A stretch of DNA of 26,948 bases from Chara braunii. Lineage: Eukaryota; Streptophyta; Charophyceae; Charales; Characeae. The DNA lies in contig BFEA01000480.1 of NCBI GenBank assembly GCA_003427395.1, forward strand, positions 198,819-225,766, given 5' to 3'. The notes beneath the pieces were generated by a model, which ran no database searches, was not told the origin of the DNA, and saw only the letters and a list, made by a program, of their open reading frames with translations. A program made the translations under genes and the position numbers. How positions within the stretch are numbered: position 1 is the first letter of the stretch; every line of letters begins with the position of its first letter. Shown in pieces: positions 10,791 through 20,259 of the stretch.

Positions 10791-11980
10791 TTAATACAAC
10801 CCGACAACTTTTGTAGCTTTGCTTTGCTTTGGAGCCAAGATCACAGCACCTCCTAAGACATCACGCAAGATCTGCAGCCGCTCACGCCTGCCCAAAGTGG
10901 AAAGTGATTTCCATGACCTGACATCCGGATCATGAACAAGAACAAGGAAACCAGGTCCTTTCGTGCCTGGTATCCAATGCACAGGAACTCTAGATCCATT
11001 CTTCACCTCAAGACCGGGGCCCGACTTCTGTGTTTTTCCTGCTTCGCCTTGTTTCGTGACAGGCTTCACCGCGTCTCTTCCTGACAGTTGTCCGCTTTCC
11101 CAAGCCGTATACACCTGCTCCACTTTTTCAAATACATCGTCAGATGCCCTAGCTAGGATCATGTAAGGACCGAGGAAGTCCGACCATTCTGAACTCCACT
11201 GACCAAGTGACATGCTAATGTAATGATGTATACCAGTCACTCTAAGCGCCTCCCCTGCAAATTTCCTATATTCCGCATTTTTGACATCAGCTCCGTGCCC
11301 ACCTGTGGCATCAGGACAGTCAGACGTCTTCCATAACTTCTTGATACCTCAAACTACAATGCTCTGATGAGGCGGAGTGTTCCATTTATCCTTTGCATTC
11401 TGGAATGTGCTCAACGTTCCATAGTGATCCATGAACTAGTGATCCATGAACTGGTCCGGATAATAGACAGGCCTGGTTGTCCAATAATCTAGCCGCAACT
11501 CTTTTGACATAGCCGAATTTTCGCAAAAACATCTCCTTGCTGCCGCCACATTCTGTTGACCACTGAGAGGGTACCAAAAGTACTTATCCAGCGGCTTTCT
11601 GCGGAAGTCGTCAGGAGTAACCCTTCTTGCTCGCACAACTTCACCCTTCGAGTTTGTATGAAGCTGGTCATGCACTGCCACTAACAACAATATAGTTTCT
11701 CGTACAACGGACTTGTGTTCAACCCTGTCCTGCCTGTTGTCCTTTCACGAATAGCCTCTTCACCTGATGTTACCATCGCTTCGTAGATCTCATCAACGTG
11801 ATTTTGGCCAAGAAATCTTTGGTTATATCTAAACTCTTCATCTGGAATGTCCAGAATCTTTTGGAATTCGATTGTGATAAACTGTGTCTCACTCTTTTGG
11901 GTGCCGTCTGGATTGAAGTCTAGAAAGAATCCCTTCCCGAGATGCAAAGTGGCTGGCTCACTTGGCGACAGTTGCAATCT
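10791..11980 (-). pseudogene. ParB/Srx-like domain segment plus helical linker, broken by stops
   Basis: After a TGA (11981-11983) the same frame continues LQLSPSEPATLHLGKGFFLD, ITIEFQKILDIPDEEFRYNQ and FLGQNHVDEIYEAMV. It then shifts one frame near 11690-11700 to LLLVAVHDQLHT, and YFWYPLSGQQNVAAARRCF. The order dL-x-N-x-R ... LL-V ... GQQNVAAAR resembles the ParB-like nuclease fold (usually G-x-H/N-R-x-A-A). In prokaryotes and phages ParB-like domains are often linked to DNA methyltransferases, which fits the neighbour downstream. Further breaks are TAG (11436-11438), TGA (11349-11351) and TAA (10791-10793). The remainder (11240-10794) is a helical-looking stretch with SLGQWSSEWSDFLGPYMILA and a Lys/Gly-rich part. 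The assignment rests on motif order only. Confidence 0.4.
11421..11450 (-). repeat. 15-bp tandem duplication that creates a TAG stop
   Basis: On the minus strand TTCATGGATCACTAG is followed directly by TTCATGGATCACTAT. The frame reads QFMDH-stop-FMDHYGTL, so the first unit supplies the stop. The second copy joins smoothly to downstream coding-like sequence. Confidence 0.85.
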
Positions 11981-13036
11981 TCATGGCCGCGTGACAGTTT
12001 TGCCTTTCCCCTCATCGCCACACTGTGGCTGTTCAGAGGCGGGGAAAACTGCCGTCTTCTCCATCGTACCTCCCTTTGCTACTCTCTTTTTCCGCGTTGG
12101 CTTTTGTTTTGCAGCAGCTTTTGCATCGCAAGTACGTTGGACTGCTTCATCCATTGGCAGTGGCTGCACTTGTCTTTTCTGAGGTTGCTCCTTCCTGCTC
12201 CTTTTTTGGTCGATACTTTTTCTTCTCTCCTGCCTAGCTTTCCTTTTCTTATCCTCAATAGTCACAGCCGGCGATGATGTAGTTGTTTCTTCCTCGACAC
12301 TTTTTCTTCTCTCTTGCATTCTCCTCTCTTGTTCATATTTTCCACCGAGTTTGTGTTGCAGCTCGTCCACATGCCAACCCTCTTCTTGCTTCTGCACATC
12401 TTCGGAGTGCTCGTCATCGCTCTTCTCCTTCCGCTCAATGCACAGCCCAGCATGAACACTTGAGTGTCGTCGTCTCTCTAACTCCTCGGCTTGTGTCCAT
12501 TCATGGCCTTCCCTCTCACCAAAAGTTTGTCCACTATCCTCTTTTTCCTCTCCTTGGCTTCCACCACTTCTCTCCTGCGAACCTTCCTCTTCGTCTTCCC
12601 TCTCTGTTCCTTCTTCGCTGCTCCCTTCCTCCGAATCTTTGAAATACAAAGGTTTCTCATGACGTTGCATAGCACCGTACATGCTCGAGTGCTCCTCATG
12701 CCCTTGCACAGCGGCACCATACATACTCGACGAACGCACAATGTCGTGCAATACATCCAGTGGCTTTTTCGCTGCTAAACCACGGATCTTCTTCGGCGCC
12801 GGCGGTGGAACTTGTGCATGAGCGGGGCCCTTGGAAGCGATCTGACCTGCTTTCGGGACAATCGTCGTGGACGCTGACGGCCGGAGAGATATGGCACCCA
12901 CAGTTGGTCGCATTATTCCCGAAGACTGTCCTAGTGCAGCTGCTGACATAACACTTTTTGGTTCTGTCATGGCGCCATCCTTGTGAGCCACAGCCCCATG
13001 GCCTCGAATCACATTCGCGTCGAAGAACGCGAGCAC
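11981..13036 (-). pseudogene. Charged low-complexity/coiled-coil linker of the large minus-strand gene
   Basis: This 351-codon open stretch begins right after a TAA (13037-13039) in the same frame as the upstream segment and ends at TGA (11981-11983). It has two SSMYGA units, then an acidic Ser/Glu run (EEGSSEEGTEREDEEEGSQE). After that come Glu/Arg/Lys-rich predicted helix and basic clusters such as KKRKARQERRKSIDQKRSRK that could be nuclear localisation signals. No enzyme domain is visible. It probably links the N-terminal segment to the ParB-like segment of one ancestral protein, because all three share one frame. Confidence 0.55.
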
Positions 13037-13786
13037 TTAAATTTGAACAGGCAATCTCAGTTGAAGACTCGGATCTGGATTGAAGATATCCAAAAGTGAT
13101 TTACCATATCCCTTATGGTTACTCCACCTAACAACAACATAATTCGCATCTGGAACTCTCTGGCCTTTGTCGTTGAGGAGCATAGTCAATTCGAAAGTCG
13201 CAAACTGATTGTCCCTCCCCACCCAAGACGCAATACCGCCGACCGGCCTGAGTTGCTCTCGCAAAACGACGAACAGAAGCAGACCACTTACATCCTGCCC
13301 GATATCGCCTGCCCAGTCCAACATCCAGAATTTGTCTTTGTAGTCGACAAGAGGCACGACGTCCGACACCCCATGCACAGACCTCTCGACGGAGCCCGAA
13401 TGCCGCGCTGTCTCTTCTGCGCATTGTCGACGACCACCACTAGATCCTTGACCACGAACACCACCAGACCCTTGACCACGACCACCACCAGAACCTTGAG
13501 CGACCCCCACAATCCGGACATGGTGTTCTCCCTCCCTGCCTTGATCAGATCCCCGAGGGTGACTCTGCGCACCTGAAAGAGGTGTACCTGAAAGAGACGT
13601 ACGTTGTTGCACTGGCGTCTGCATCGCTGAGCTCGATGACCGGCGGTGTACTGTCGCCCCCGATCCTGGTGTCTCTTCTTTATCCACCCCGGTGACTGGG
13701 GTTCCCTTCGATTTTTTGGGCGAGTGCTCGACACTCGCAGAGCTCCTGGTTCTAGAGCGTTTCGCTTGTTTCTCTGTAGCATCCAT
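13037..13786 (-). pseudogene. N-terminal segment of the large minus-strand gene
   Basis: The likely start is MDATEKQAKRSRTRSSASVE (ATG at 13784-13786). The frame is open further upstream to 13918, but that part looks non-coding. A basic Ser-rich N-terminus and PKKSKGTP (NLS-like) come first, then three GSGG-x-RGQ-type repeats (RGG-like). They are followed by a more globular ~100 residues containing YKDKFWMLDWAGDIGQ, GGIASWVGRDNQFATFELTM and YVVVRWSNHKGYGKSLLDIF. It ends at TAA (13037-13039), after which the same frame stays open for another 351 codons. I do not recognise the globular part. Confidence 0.5.
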
Positions 13787-13945
13787 TCTGCAGAGTCCAG
13801 TGGAGTCTAGTAACAACTGAGCTGTCATGCCAAAACAATCAACAAACCAAAGCAGTAAATGGGAAACTCTTTCAAGGCGGACAGACATACATTTGCACCG
13901 CCCACTCTCAGAAGACAACTTTCGAATGACATTTCACAGGATGAG

Positions 13946-14742
13946 GTTATCGTTTCTGACATGACAACGCCGAGAGACGAGCAATAGCCGAGACCTCGTA
14001 ATCGTGGCTGACACGACAAGACTACGAATAGCCGAGACCTCGTTATCATGTCCTACACAACAACCCGGATGGATATCAGTAATAATTCAGCTGTCGTTCA
14101 GAAACACACTCGACGGACAAATCGTATTCGATCAACACTGCACTAGATAGCATTGTCATGTCCGACGCGACAACCCGGTACAGTGACTGGTGGCAAAGAC
14201 CCACCCCCTGTGATTGTCGTGCAAACATGACAAGAGCATCCTTAGAAGCATGGAGGCAAAAACCCACCCCCTGCGATACGACCATGTCGGAGAGCGGGTT
14301 AATGAGTGGGCTGTCGCGGCGAGCAGGGAAAGAGTCCTGTGAATTGAAGAAGCGGACGAGTACTTTTCTTCAGTGGCTGGCGACATCGAGCCACAGCGTC
14401 TTCAGTGCGAAGGACACATCCCCTCCCCGCCGCGACAACTTTGGGCAGTGGCATCGAGGAACCCTCAGTGATTGTCGTGTCGAACACGACAACGTGCACT
14501 CATTTCCGGAATGGTCGTGTCGAACACGTCGATGATTCTCTCGGTTTCGATGCGACAGTCCCTGAGGGCGGGTCGGTGCCTCCATTGTAGGTTGTCAATG
14601 ACGACTCGTGGTGGAAGGGCGGGTATTTCTCTCTTTCAGAGAGTGCAGATTTTTTTCCACACAGAAAGAATCTCTTGCGCGAGATGGTCATGTCGAACAC
14701 GACAATATATGTGGAGGTTGCTGTCCTGTTCGACACGACCTA
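13946..14742. repeat. Dispersed degenerate copies of the 23-nt palindrome, left group
   Basis: Copies start at 13946, 13998, 14042, 14152, 14212, 14471, 14511, 14684 and 14720, each 23 nt. They match arm GTTGTCGTGTT, a central base and the complementary arm with 3-8 differences (for example GTTATCG for GTTGTCG). Around 13969-14041 the intervening text tagccgagacctc is repeated. About 14190-14290 the text acccaccccctg recurs, so palindrome and spacer were duplicated together. Upstream of the minus-strand gene start this region may include its promoter, but I see no clear TATA box. Confidence 0.75.
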
Positions 14743-15957
14743 CCCCGACATAAGGACAAAATCCCTCGAATTCACAGTGCAAGATATAGAAGCATGCACC
14801 ATGCATGAACCCATCTGCGTCATAGTCCACAATAATAGAATGGGCTCAGATTAGAGAGCGAAACATTTTACATTTGCGCATGTGTCAGAAATCCATATAA
14901 ATTTTCAAGAATTTCAGGTTTGCAGCACAAAAGCGGAAGGGGTTGTTTATGATAACGAAAAGACACAGAAGGCACGCGGATAATGTTGTAGTTGCCGCGA
15001 CACATTCAAGAAATGCTTTGAAGGCACACATCACTATAAACGTCCGACGCCAGAGACTGACAACGAAGCGGAAGACACTCTTCGCATGTACGAGCACAAA
15101 TACATAAGAAATAAATGTTTCGAAGACATGCATCACTGTAAACGTCCAACGACCAGGCAACCGATCACTTGAAACGGCCTGTTGCCCTAGTTCAAGGTCA
15201 CGAAAAGAAAGGGGAAGAGATTGTTTCCGAGGCCAGAGACTGACAACGAAGCGGAAGAAAGTCAGAGGCAGGTCCGACAACAGAACTCGTAGAACGACCG
15301 AAAGGCAGGGTGCCATTTGTGATCCCGAAGAAGCGACGCTCAACTTGTTGACGCCCAACTTGCAGAACATCTACCGATGATGGCGAGCTGTTGCAATCAT
15401 GCAGTCATTAGCTGCTCGAACAGGACATCTGAACGTCAGACACAACGACTCCTCGACAGAAGCATCATCCGCAAACATTGAAATGTATTTCATTCGCACG
15501 AAACCGGTCTTGACGGCCAGAGACCTGCCTATGGCATCCCGTATAGACGACGCTTTCGTCTCAACTTCATGCTATGCGTCACGTCGTCCCCCTTACCCCC
15601 GATTACCAAATCATAGCTCCCAGCGATCTCTCATGTAACTAAACCCACCCCGCGTTTTCCTATCTCCAACTCGTTCCTGGACACGTACACCACAGCATTT
15701 GTGAAGGTCCTACTAATGTTAGAACACACTATGCAAAGGATCATACAGAAAACGAATTGTCCCATATGCAATCTGACGCAGTAGTACGACACGGCTCGAG
15801 GCGATAGCCCAGGAGATCGTAAAGGATACCGATCAAGAAACTGACAATGCCTGGCACATTCAAGCAGCTCCCGTTTCAGTGAACGACACCATGTGCGAGG
15901 CGAGACAGTGATGTATCTGCAGTCCAAGACGTTGAAATAACGACTAGAATTGAGTTT
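14743..15957. repeat. Degenerate repeat region without a supported gene
   Basis: The text ccagagactgacaacgaagc occurs at 15050 and 15233, and catcact-r-taaacgtcc near 15029 and 15131. A 161-residue minus-strand open frame (14885-15370) spans these repeats and shows duplicated FRFVVSLW units. I regard it as a by-product of the repeats. Nothing else is recognisable up to 15957. Confidence 0.55.
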
Positions 15958-16287
15958 TTAGCACAGGTGTCGCAGACGCATTGAACCTAGGACTTCATGG
16001 GGCACTGAGATAAGACTTCCGAACTCGATCATATTAGCGAACTCATAGTCTTTCGCCCACGGACACTCCTTCAACATACTTTCCCACTGATGCTCTCCCC
16101 ATGAGTCCAGGTGGTCATCCTTCCACGGGACGACCCTCGTCCAGGGATCAGACTCGAAGTCCTCCCGAGTCGCCCCGTAGATTTCAGTGGACTCTCCACA
16201 CCCACGCAAGCCCACCGCGCACGGTGGAAAAGGGTAAGCCAAGTTCTCGTGCCGACCAGCAGGGGTGATCCAATCGGAGATGTCCAT
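15958..16287 (-). CDS. Candidate orphan exon, unknown protein
   Basis: From ATG at 16287 the minus strand encodes about 109 residues of balanced composition: MDISDWITPAGRHENLAYPF, GLRGCGESTEIYGATREDFE, SDPWTRVVPWKDDHLDSWGE and EFANMIEFGSLISVPHEVLG. Unlike the neighbouring repeat-derived frames it is not low complexity. A gtggcgtgcag acceptor-like sequence lies just upstream (about 16300). No family is recognised. It sits between palindrome clusters and could be captured host sequence. Confidence 0.28.
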   Translation of the reverse strand: MDISDWITPAGRHENLAYPFPPCAVGLRGCGESTEIYGATREDFESDPWTRVVPWKDDHLDSWGEHQWESMLKECPWAKDYEFANMIEFGSLISVPHEVLGSMRLRHLC

Positions 16288-16477
16288 CGCGATATGCAAG
16301 CGCCCTGCACGCCACAATGATGAAATCAGCAGTTGCCAGCAAGAAGAATCCCAGTGCTCCAAGGAGTAGGGACAAGGTTTGCGAACACACACTCGGAACC
16401 GAACAACGCTGGAAACAGCAATGCACAACCTTATGTTGTGGGAACGGGCACCACTCGAGTTTAGCCAGGGTGCTGCC

Positions 16478-16888
16478 ACTGTCGTGTCGAACTCGACGAC
16501 CACTGCACAACACTCAGGTGAGATGCCACTGTCGTGTCGAACTCGACAACCACTGCATCGCACTCAGGTGAGACCCCAGAGATCGACGGCACAAAGCGCT
16601 CAATCGGGACTACGACATCTCGAACGTCACAACATCCCGGTGGTTGTCGAGTCGAACACGAAGACCGCCCGACAACATCTCGCACTCCAGGAGCTCGGGT
16701 AGGTGGTTGAAAGTGCGGTTTGGTTGTCCTGCATGGTTGTCATATGGGATTTGTTGGCATTTCGCCAGGGAGCCGCGATTTTCATGTCCAACCCAACAAC
16801 CACCGCACTGTACTCACACACAGAGGAAGTCGTTTGTGATTATCGAGTTCAACACGACGAGTGTGATCATCGAGTTCAACACGACGAC
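16478..16888. repeat. Palindrome copies, left shoulder of the array
   Basis: 23-nt palindromes start at 16478, 16528, 16643, 16778, 16839 and 16866. The first two belong to an exact 50-bp tandem duplication (gccactgtcgtgtcgaactc ... actcaggtgaga). Central variants are TCGAA and TTCAA, and some arms carry GAG in place of GTG. Confidence 0.8.
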
Positions 16889-16935
16889 CAGCGGTCGATG
16901 TACGCACATCCTCGTGTGGACGACGTGGAAGCGTC

Positions 16936-17997
16936 GTCGTCGTGTTCAACATGACAACTGACCTGACACCAGTCTTTGGTTGTCGCGTTGAACACGACGA
17001 CTTCGGAGAAACAAAAGTGCGATCATGCAGGCGATGTTCGCCCCTGCACACACACCGTTGAAGAGCCGTCGTTGTGTGGAACACGACAACTGACGGGACA
17101 CAAGGTTTCGGTTATTGCGTTGAACACGACGACAACCGGCAGCTCTTCCACGATTGAAGGGCGGGGGGCAAACATCGTCCTCACGACGACCGCAGCCTCG
17201 GTTCTCCACAGTCGTCGTGTTCAACACGACAACTGACGAGACACCGAACTTCGGTTGTCGCGTTGAACACGACGGCTACCGACGCGCCGGAAGCCGGTTG
17301 TTGTGTTGAACACGACGACTGCGGAGAAACAAGGGTGCTGTCGTCGAGCGGACGATGTGCGCCCCCGCGCATACACCGCGGAAGAGCCGCCGTCGTGTTC
17401 AACACGACAACCAATTTCTGGCGCGTTGGTAATCGTCGTGTTCAACGCGACAAACGAAGGCTGGTTTCTCGTCAGTTGTCGTGTTCAACACGACGAATCA
17501 GTATGCGCGGGGGCGCACATCGTCCTCTCGACGGCACCCTTGTTTCTCCGCGGTTGTCACGTTGAGCACGACGACTAGCGACGCGCCAGAAGTTGGTTGT
17601 CGTGTTGAACACAACGACTACGGAGAAAGCAGGGTGCCGTCGGCGGGAGGGGGATGTGCGCCCCCGCTCATACATCGTGGAAGAGCCGTCGTCGTGTTGA
17701 ACACGACAACTGACGACATTCATGGCTTCGGTTGTCGTGTTGAATAGGACGGCTCCCGACACACTGGGTTGCGGTCGTCGTGTTGAACACAACGGCTTCC
17801 ATCACACTAGGATGCGGTCGTCGTGTTGAACACGACAACCGCAGCGCATCCCCCACATATGCAGCGGGGAGGAGTCACCGTCGGGCACCGCCCGTGACAA
17901 TACTCTCGCTGGTCATCGTGTTCGACACGAAGACGGTGGCATTACGCTTCCTTTGCAATGTCGTTCCTCGGGCGATTGTCATGTTCGATTCGATAAT
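16936..17997. repeat. Regular 43-bp palindrome array with recurring spacer modules
   Basis: Palindromes start at 16936, 16979, 17068, 17111, 17211, 17254, 17297, 17389, 17432, 17475, 17553, 17596, 17688, 17731, 17774 and 17817, with looser copies at 17912 and 17975. Ten of the fifteen steps in the core (16936-17817) are exactly 43 bp (23-nt palindrome plus 20-nt spacer). The others are 78-100 bp. Spacers fall into families. Family A is TGACGAGACACC...TTCG and family B is TACCGACGCGCCGGAAG. Family C is ~55-77 bp, starts CGGAGAAACAAGGGTGC and contains GATGTGCGCCCCCGCGCATAC. C occurs forward at 17002, 17320 and 17619 and inverted at 17134-17210 and 17498-17552. The open frames across it (VVFNTTT, RVEHDN) are artefacts of the repeat. 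Confidence 0.88.
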
Positions 17998-18387
17998 TGC
18001 AGAGTTTGAAGTGCCACGTGGCGCGTGGTGATTGGAAATCATAGGATCCAGACGAATCCTCACCATCTGTTCGCTGTGCTCGCCTCGCAGAAAGTTGCTC
18101 CACGATCCGCACTCTAACTCCCGCTCCGCACTCTAACTCCCGCTCCGGACGAGCCTTGGAACAACGCTTGCATCGCCGCGCGGTGAGAAATCACTCACTC
18201 TCCAACATCCGACCCGACCCGAAAGTGGGTGTACAATAGGTTTTCGCCGTCGGCCCCACTCGCTCTCTTCTTTCACGCCCTCCCCTTCTCTTGCGCTCCC
18301 GGACTCCCAACAGCGTTGTCGGCCCCAATCACTCTCTTCTCTCACATGAAACAGAGAATACCTAATGGAGGAAGGACCTATCCTCCT

Positions 18388-18394
18388 TATATAT
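18388..18394 (+). promoter_or_regulatory. TATA-box-like site
   Basis: CCTTATATATTG in a GC-moderate region, about 300 bp upstream of the candidate first exon at 18696. Weak evidence on its own. Confidence 0.25.
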
Positions 18395-18521
18395 TGTGCA
18401 GCATGTCCCCGACCACAGCATGACGGCCGTCAGATCGTGTCGAACCGATGGTGGCGATATTGACGCGTCGCAATCCAATTCCGACCTGCGCTGGAAATGG
18501 AAGAAGGGGCCCCCTCGTCTT

Positions 18522-18527
18522 TATATA
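18522..18527 (+). promoter_or_regulatory. TATA-box-like site upstream of candidate transposase exon 1
   Basis: TCTTTATATACTCTGG lies about 170 bp before the ATG at 18696, a plausible core promoter distance for a plant-type gene. Confidence 0.3.
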
Positions 18528-18695
18528 CTCTGGAGCCCCTCCCGCGTTCCATCAGCTGTCCGATCGACTCGACGGTGCCCAGCGCCTGTCCCTTTTCGTG
18601 GACCTTCAACCTTCCCGTCGTCTCGTACCTACGGTGCCAAACGGGGTGCCGATGGCCCGGTGCCACAAAGGGGGCACAAACGGCTATTCTACTAG

Positions 18696-18967
18696 ATGGC
18701 GCGACCCTCTTTTCGTGAGCAGATGTGCCGTGACGAGCGCTTTTGCGTTCACGTTCCCATCGCCGACGATCGAACGCGCTGGGGCGAACATTCGTCCATC
18801 AGACAAACTGCCACTGGCAACGCAAAGCTCCTCCATCGTCGACGATCGCATGCACTGCGGCGAACATTCGTCCATCGAACAAATTACTACTGGCGACAGG
18901 GGAGACGTAAAGCGGCTGCTGCGCGAAATGGCGATCTGCTTCTCAAAAGATCGTGGTCCATGCCCAG
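18696..18967 (+). CDS. Candidate 5' exon of the transposase-like gene
   Basis: The ATG at 18696 opens a 272-nt stretch, MARPSFREQMCRDERFCVHV to KRSWSMP, that ends at CCCAG|GTAACT, a strong donor consensus. Joined to the acceptor tattgtcctcgcag|ACAC at 22072 the phase is preserved: AG plus A gives Arg, then His-Ile-Met enters the 22079 frame. The exon contains a 76-bp tandem duplication (cgacgatcg..cgaacattcgtccatc at 18764 and 18840). The protein has no recognisable domain. The matching phase could be chance (one in three). Confidence 0.25.
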
Positions 18968-19420
18968 GTAACTTACCCACTATCTGAAATGTCCGTCATG
19001 AATATTGTTGTGCTTGGGAAGGGTCCATGCAAGTTGTCGATCTCAATGATCAACGGTCACGATCTGTCCTTTGATTTTGATGACGTCAACAAAGACCCCG
19101 CATTGCAGCTCCTGTTGCTTGATGTGACCCCTCTAACCTCAGTACAGCGCTGTGATCGTTGTGTCAAATCCGATAATGCCCGGATTGTCTGATGCTCAAA
19201 GATATCTATATGTAGAATTGCAGTGCACCAAGATGAAAATTTTGTCAGCCGTCACGATGACCGATTGTATGGTCGTCGTGTCCAACCCGATAATCGACGG
19301 TTCCAGGTGCCCGAAAAGTCCCCTGCATGCGGTGGTTGTCGTGTCCAACCCAATGGCCACTTACATGGTCCTCGTGTCCAACCCGACAATCAGACGTTCG
19401 GGGTGCCCGTTCGGGGTGCC

Positions 19421-19750
19421 CAGAAAGTCCAGTGATGACGTCCTCGTCGAGTCGAACTCGATGACCATCACGTCGAGCTGCCCGGCGACCGTCCCCTAAC
19501 AACCTCTGCATGACGTTGCGGTCGTGCCCGATCTGAAACCTGTCTCTTATACACATCTAGATGTGTATAAGAGACAGCCTCTGCATGACGTTGCGGTCGT
19601 GCCCGATCTGAAACTCTTCAAGAAAGTCCAGTGACGACGTCCTCGTCGAGTCGAACTCGATGACCATCACGTCGAGCTGCCCGGCGAGCGTCCCCTTACA
19701 ACCTCTGCATGACGTTGCGGTCGTGCGCGATCTGAAACTCTTCGGCCGCT
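19421..19750. repeat. ~200 bp duplication disrupted by an adapter
   Basis: The block gaaagtccagtga-y-gacgtcc to gagctgcccggcga-s-cgtccc appears at 19423 and 19622 with a few substitutions. The block cctctgcatgacgttgcggt occurs three times (19503, 19578, about 19701). The first two are identical over 37 bp on either side of the adapter. Confidence 0.8.
19540..19577. other. Nextera mate-pair junction adapter (assembly artefact)
   Basis: CTGTCTCTTATACACATCT is followed immediately by its reverse complement. This is the 19-bp Tn5 mosaic-end sequence twice, exactly the circularisation junction of Nextera mate-pair libraries. The 37 bp before it (19503-19539) are identical to the 37 bp after it (19578-19614), so the contig was built through an untrimmed read. 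Confidence 0.98.
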
Positions 19751-20259
19751 CGACTTTTGTCGTCTCCAAAATACAACCTGCCAAACAGTCATGTCGTCGG
19801 GCAATTGTCAGTCAACATATGGCATCACTTCCTCCTGTGCATGCCATGGTCATCGTGTCCAACCCGATGACCGGGGGTGCACGGTGCCCGCAAGGTGCCC
19901 AAACAAACACAGCGCCAACCATGCGACTGACTGTGCGTCGTGGTCAGTCCCAAAACTGAAGATTGACTCACCGTATAAGGTGCTTGACCGAAGGTGGGGC
20001 AAATATTGGTCAAGCAATGACATTGCACATTCTGTGTATCTTGAAACCACAACGTTCCATGTTCAAGGGACTTATGGGCCTTTGAGGAGAACATGTCTCG
20101 GCATTCTTATGTCTCTTCTGTGCTATCTTTTTATGGATAGCGGATCAACTGTATAACATATGTGCATCGGTATTCTTATGTCTCTTTTGTGTTGTCTTTT
20201 GATGGATAGCGGATCAACTGTATAGCATATGTGCATCGTGGTCAATCCGAGGAGTGAAG

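Larger units (their letters stand above)
17998..18695. other. Intergenic sequence with short tandem repeats
   Basis: It contains actctaactcccgctccg in tandem (about 18112-18145). A ~70-bp repeat centred on gtcggccccactcgctctct and gtcggccccaatcactctct lies near 18249 and 18316. Two TATA-like sites lie in the right half. I support no gene here. Confidence 0.5.
18968..20250. other. Intergenic or intronic repeat region
   Basis: It holds a second palindrome subfamily, with centre TCCAACC instead of TTSAA, starting at 19155, 19272, 19335, 19368 and 19849. Copies with centre AGTCGAACT lie at 19443 and 19642. There are ggtgccc-rich spacers. At 20100-20250 the text atggatagcggatcaactgt is repeated 81 bp apart. 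No gene is supported. Confidence 0.6.

Noticed and set aside
6329-13039. Alternative genetic code with TAA/TAG read as Gln
   Set aside because: Several breaks are TGA and several are frameshifts, so recoding of TAA and TAG alone would not restore the gene.
14885-15370. 161-residue minus-strand ORF
   Set aside because: It spans direct repeats (FRFVVSLW twice) and has repeat-like, hydrophobic composition with no recognisable domain.
16936-17839. CRISPR array
   Set aside because: Regular palindromic repeats with 20-nt spacers look similar. But the spacers recur in families and in both orientations, the repeats are full-length palindromes, the setting is eukaryotic transposon DNA and no cas gene is present.
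16627-17856. Overlapping ORFs with VVFNTTT, RVEHDN and RVQRDN motifs on both strands
   Set aside because: They arise from reading the palindrome in different frames. Both strands give similar peptides because the motif is palindromic.
18448-18987. 179-residue plus-strand ORF
   Set aside because: It overlaps two other open frames across a 76-bp tandem duplication. The frame at 18696 fits the splice junction better.
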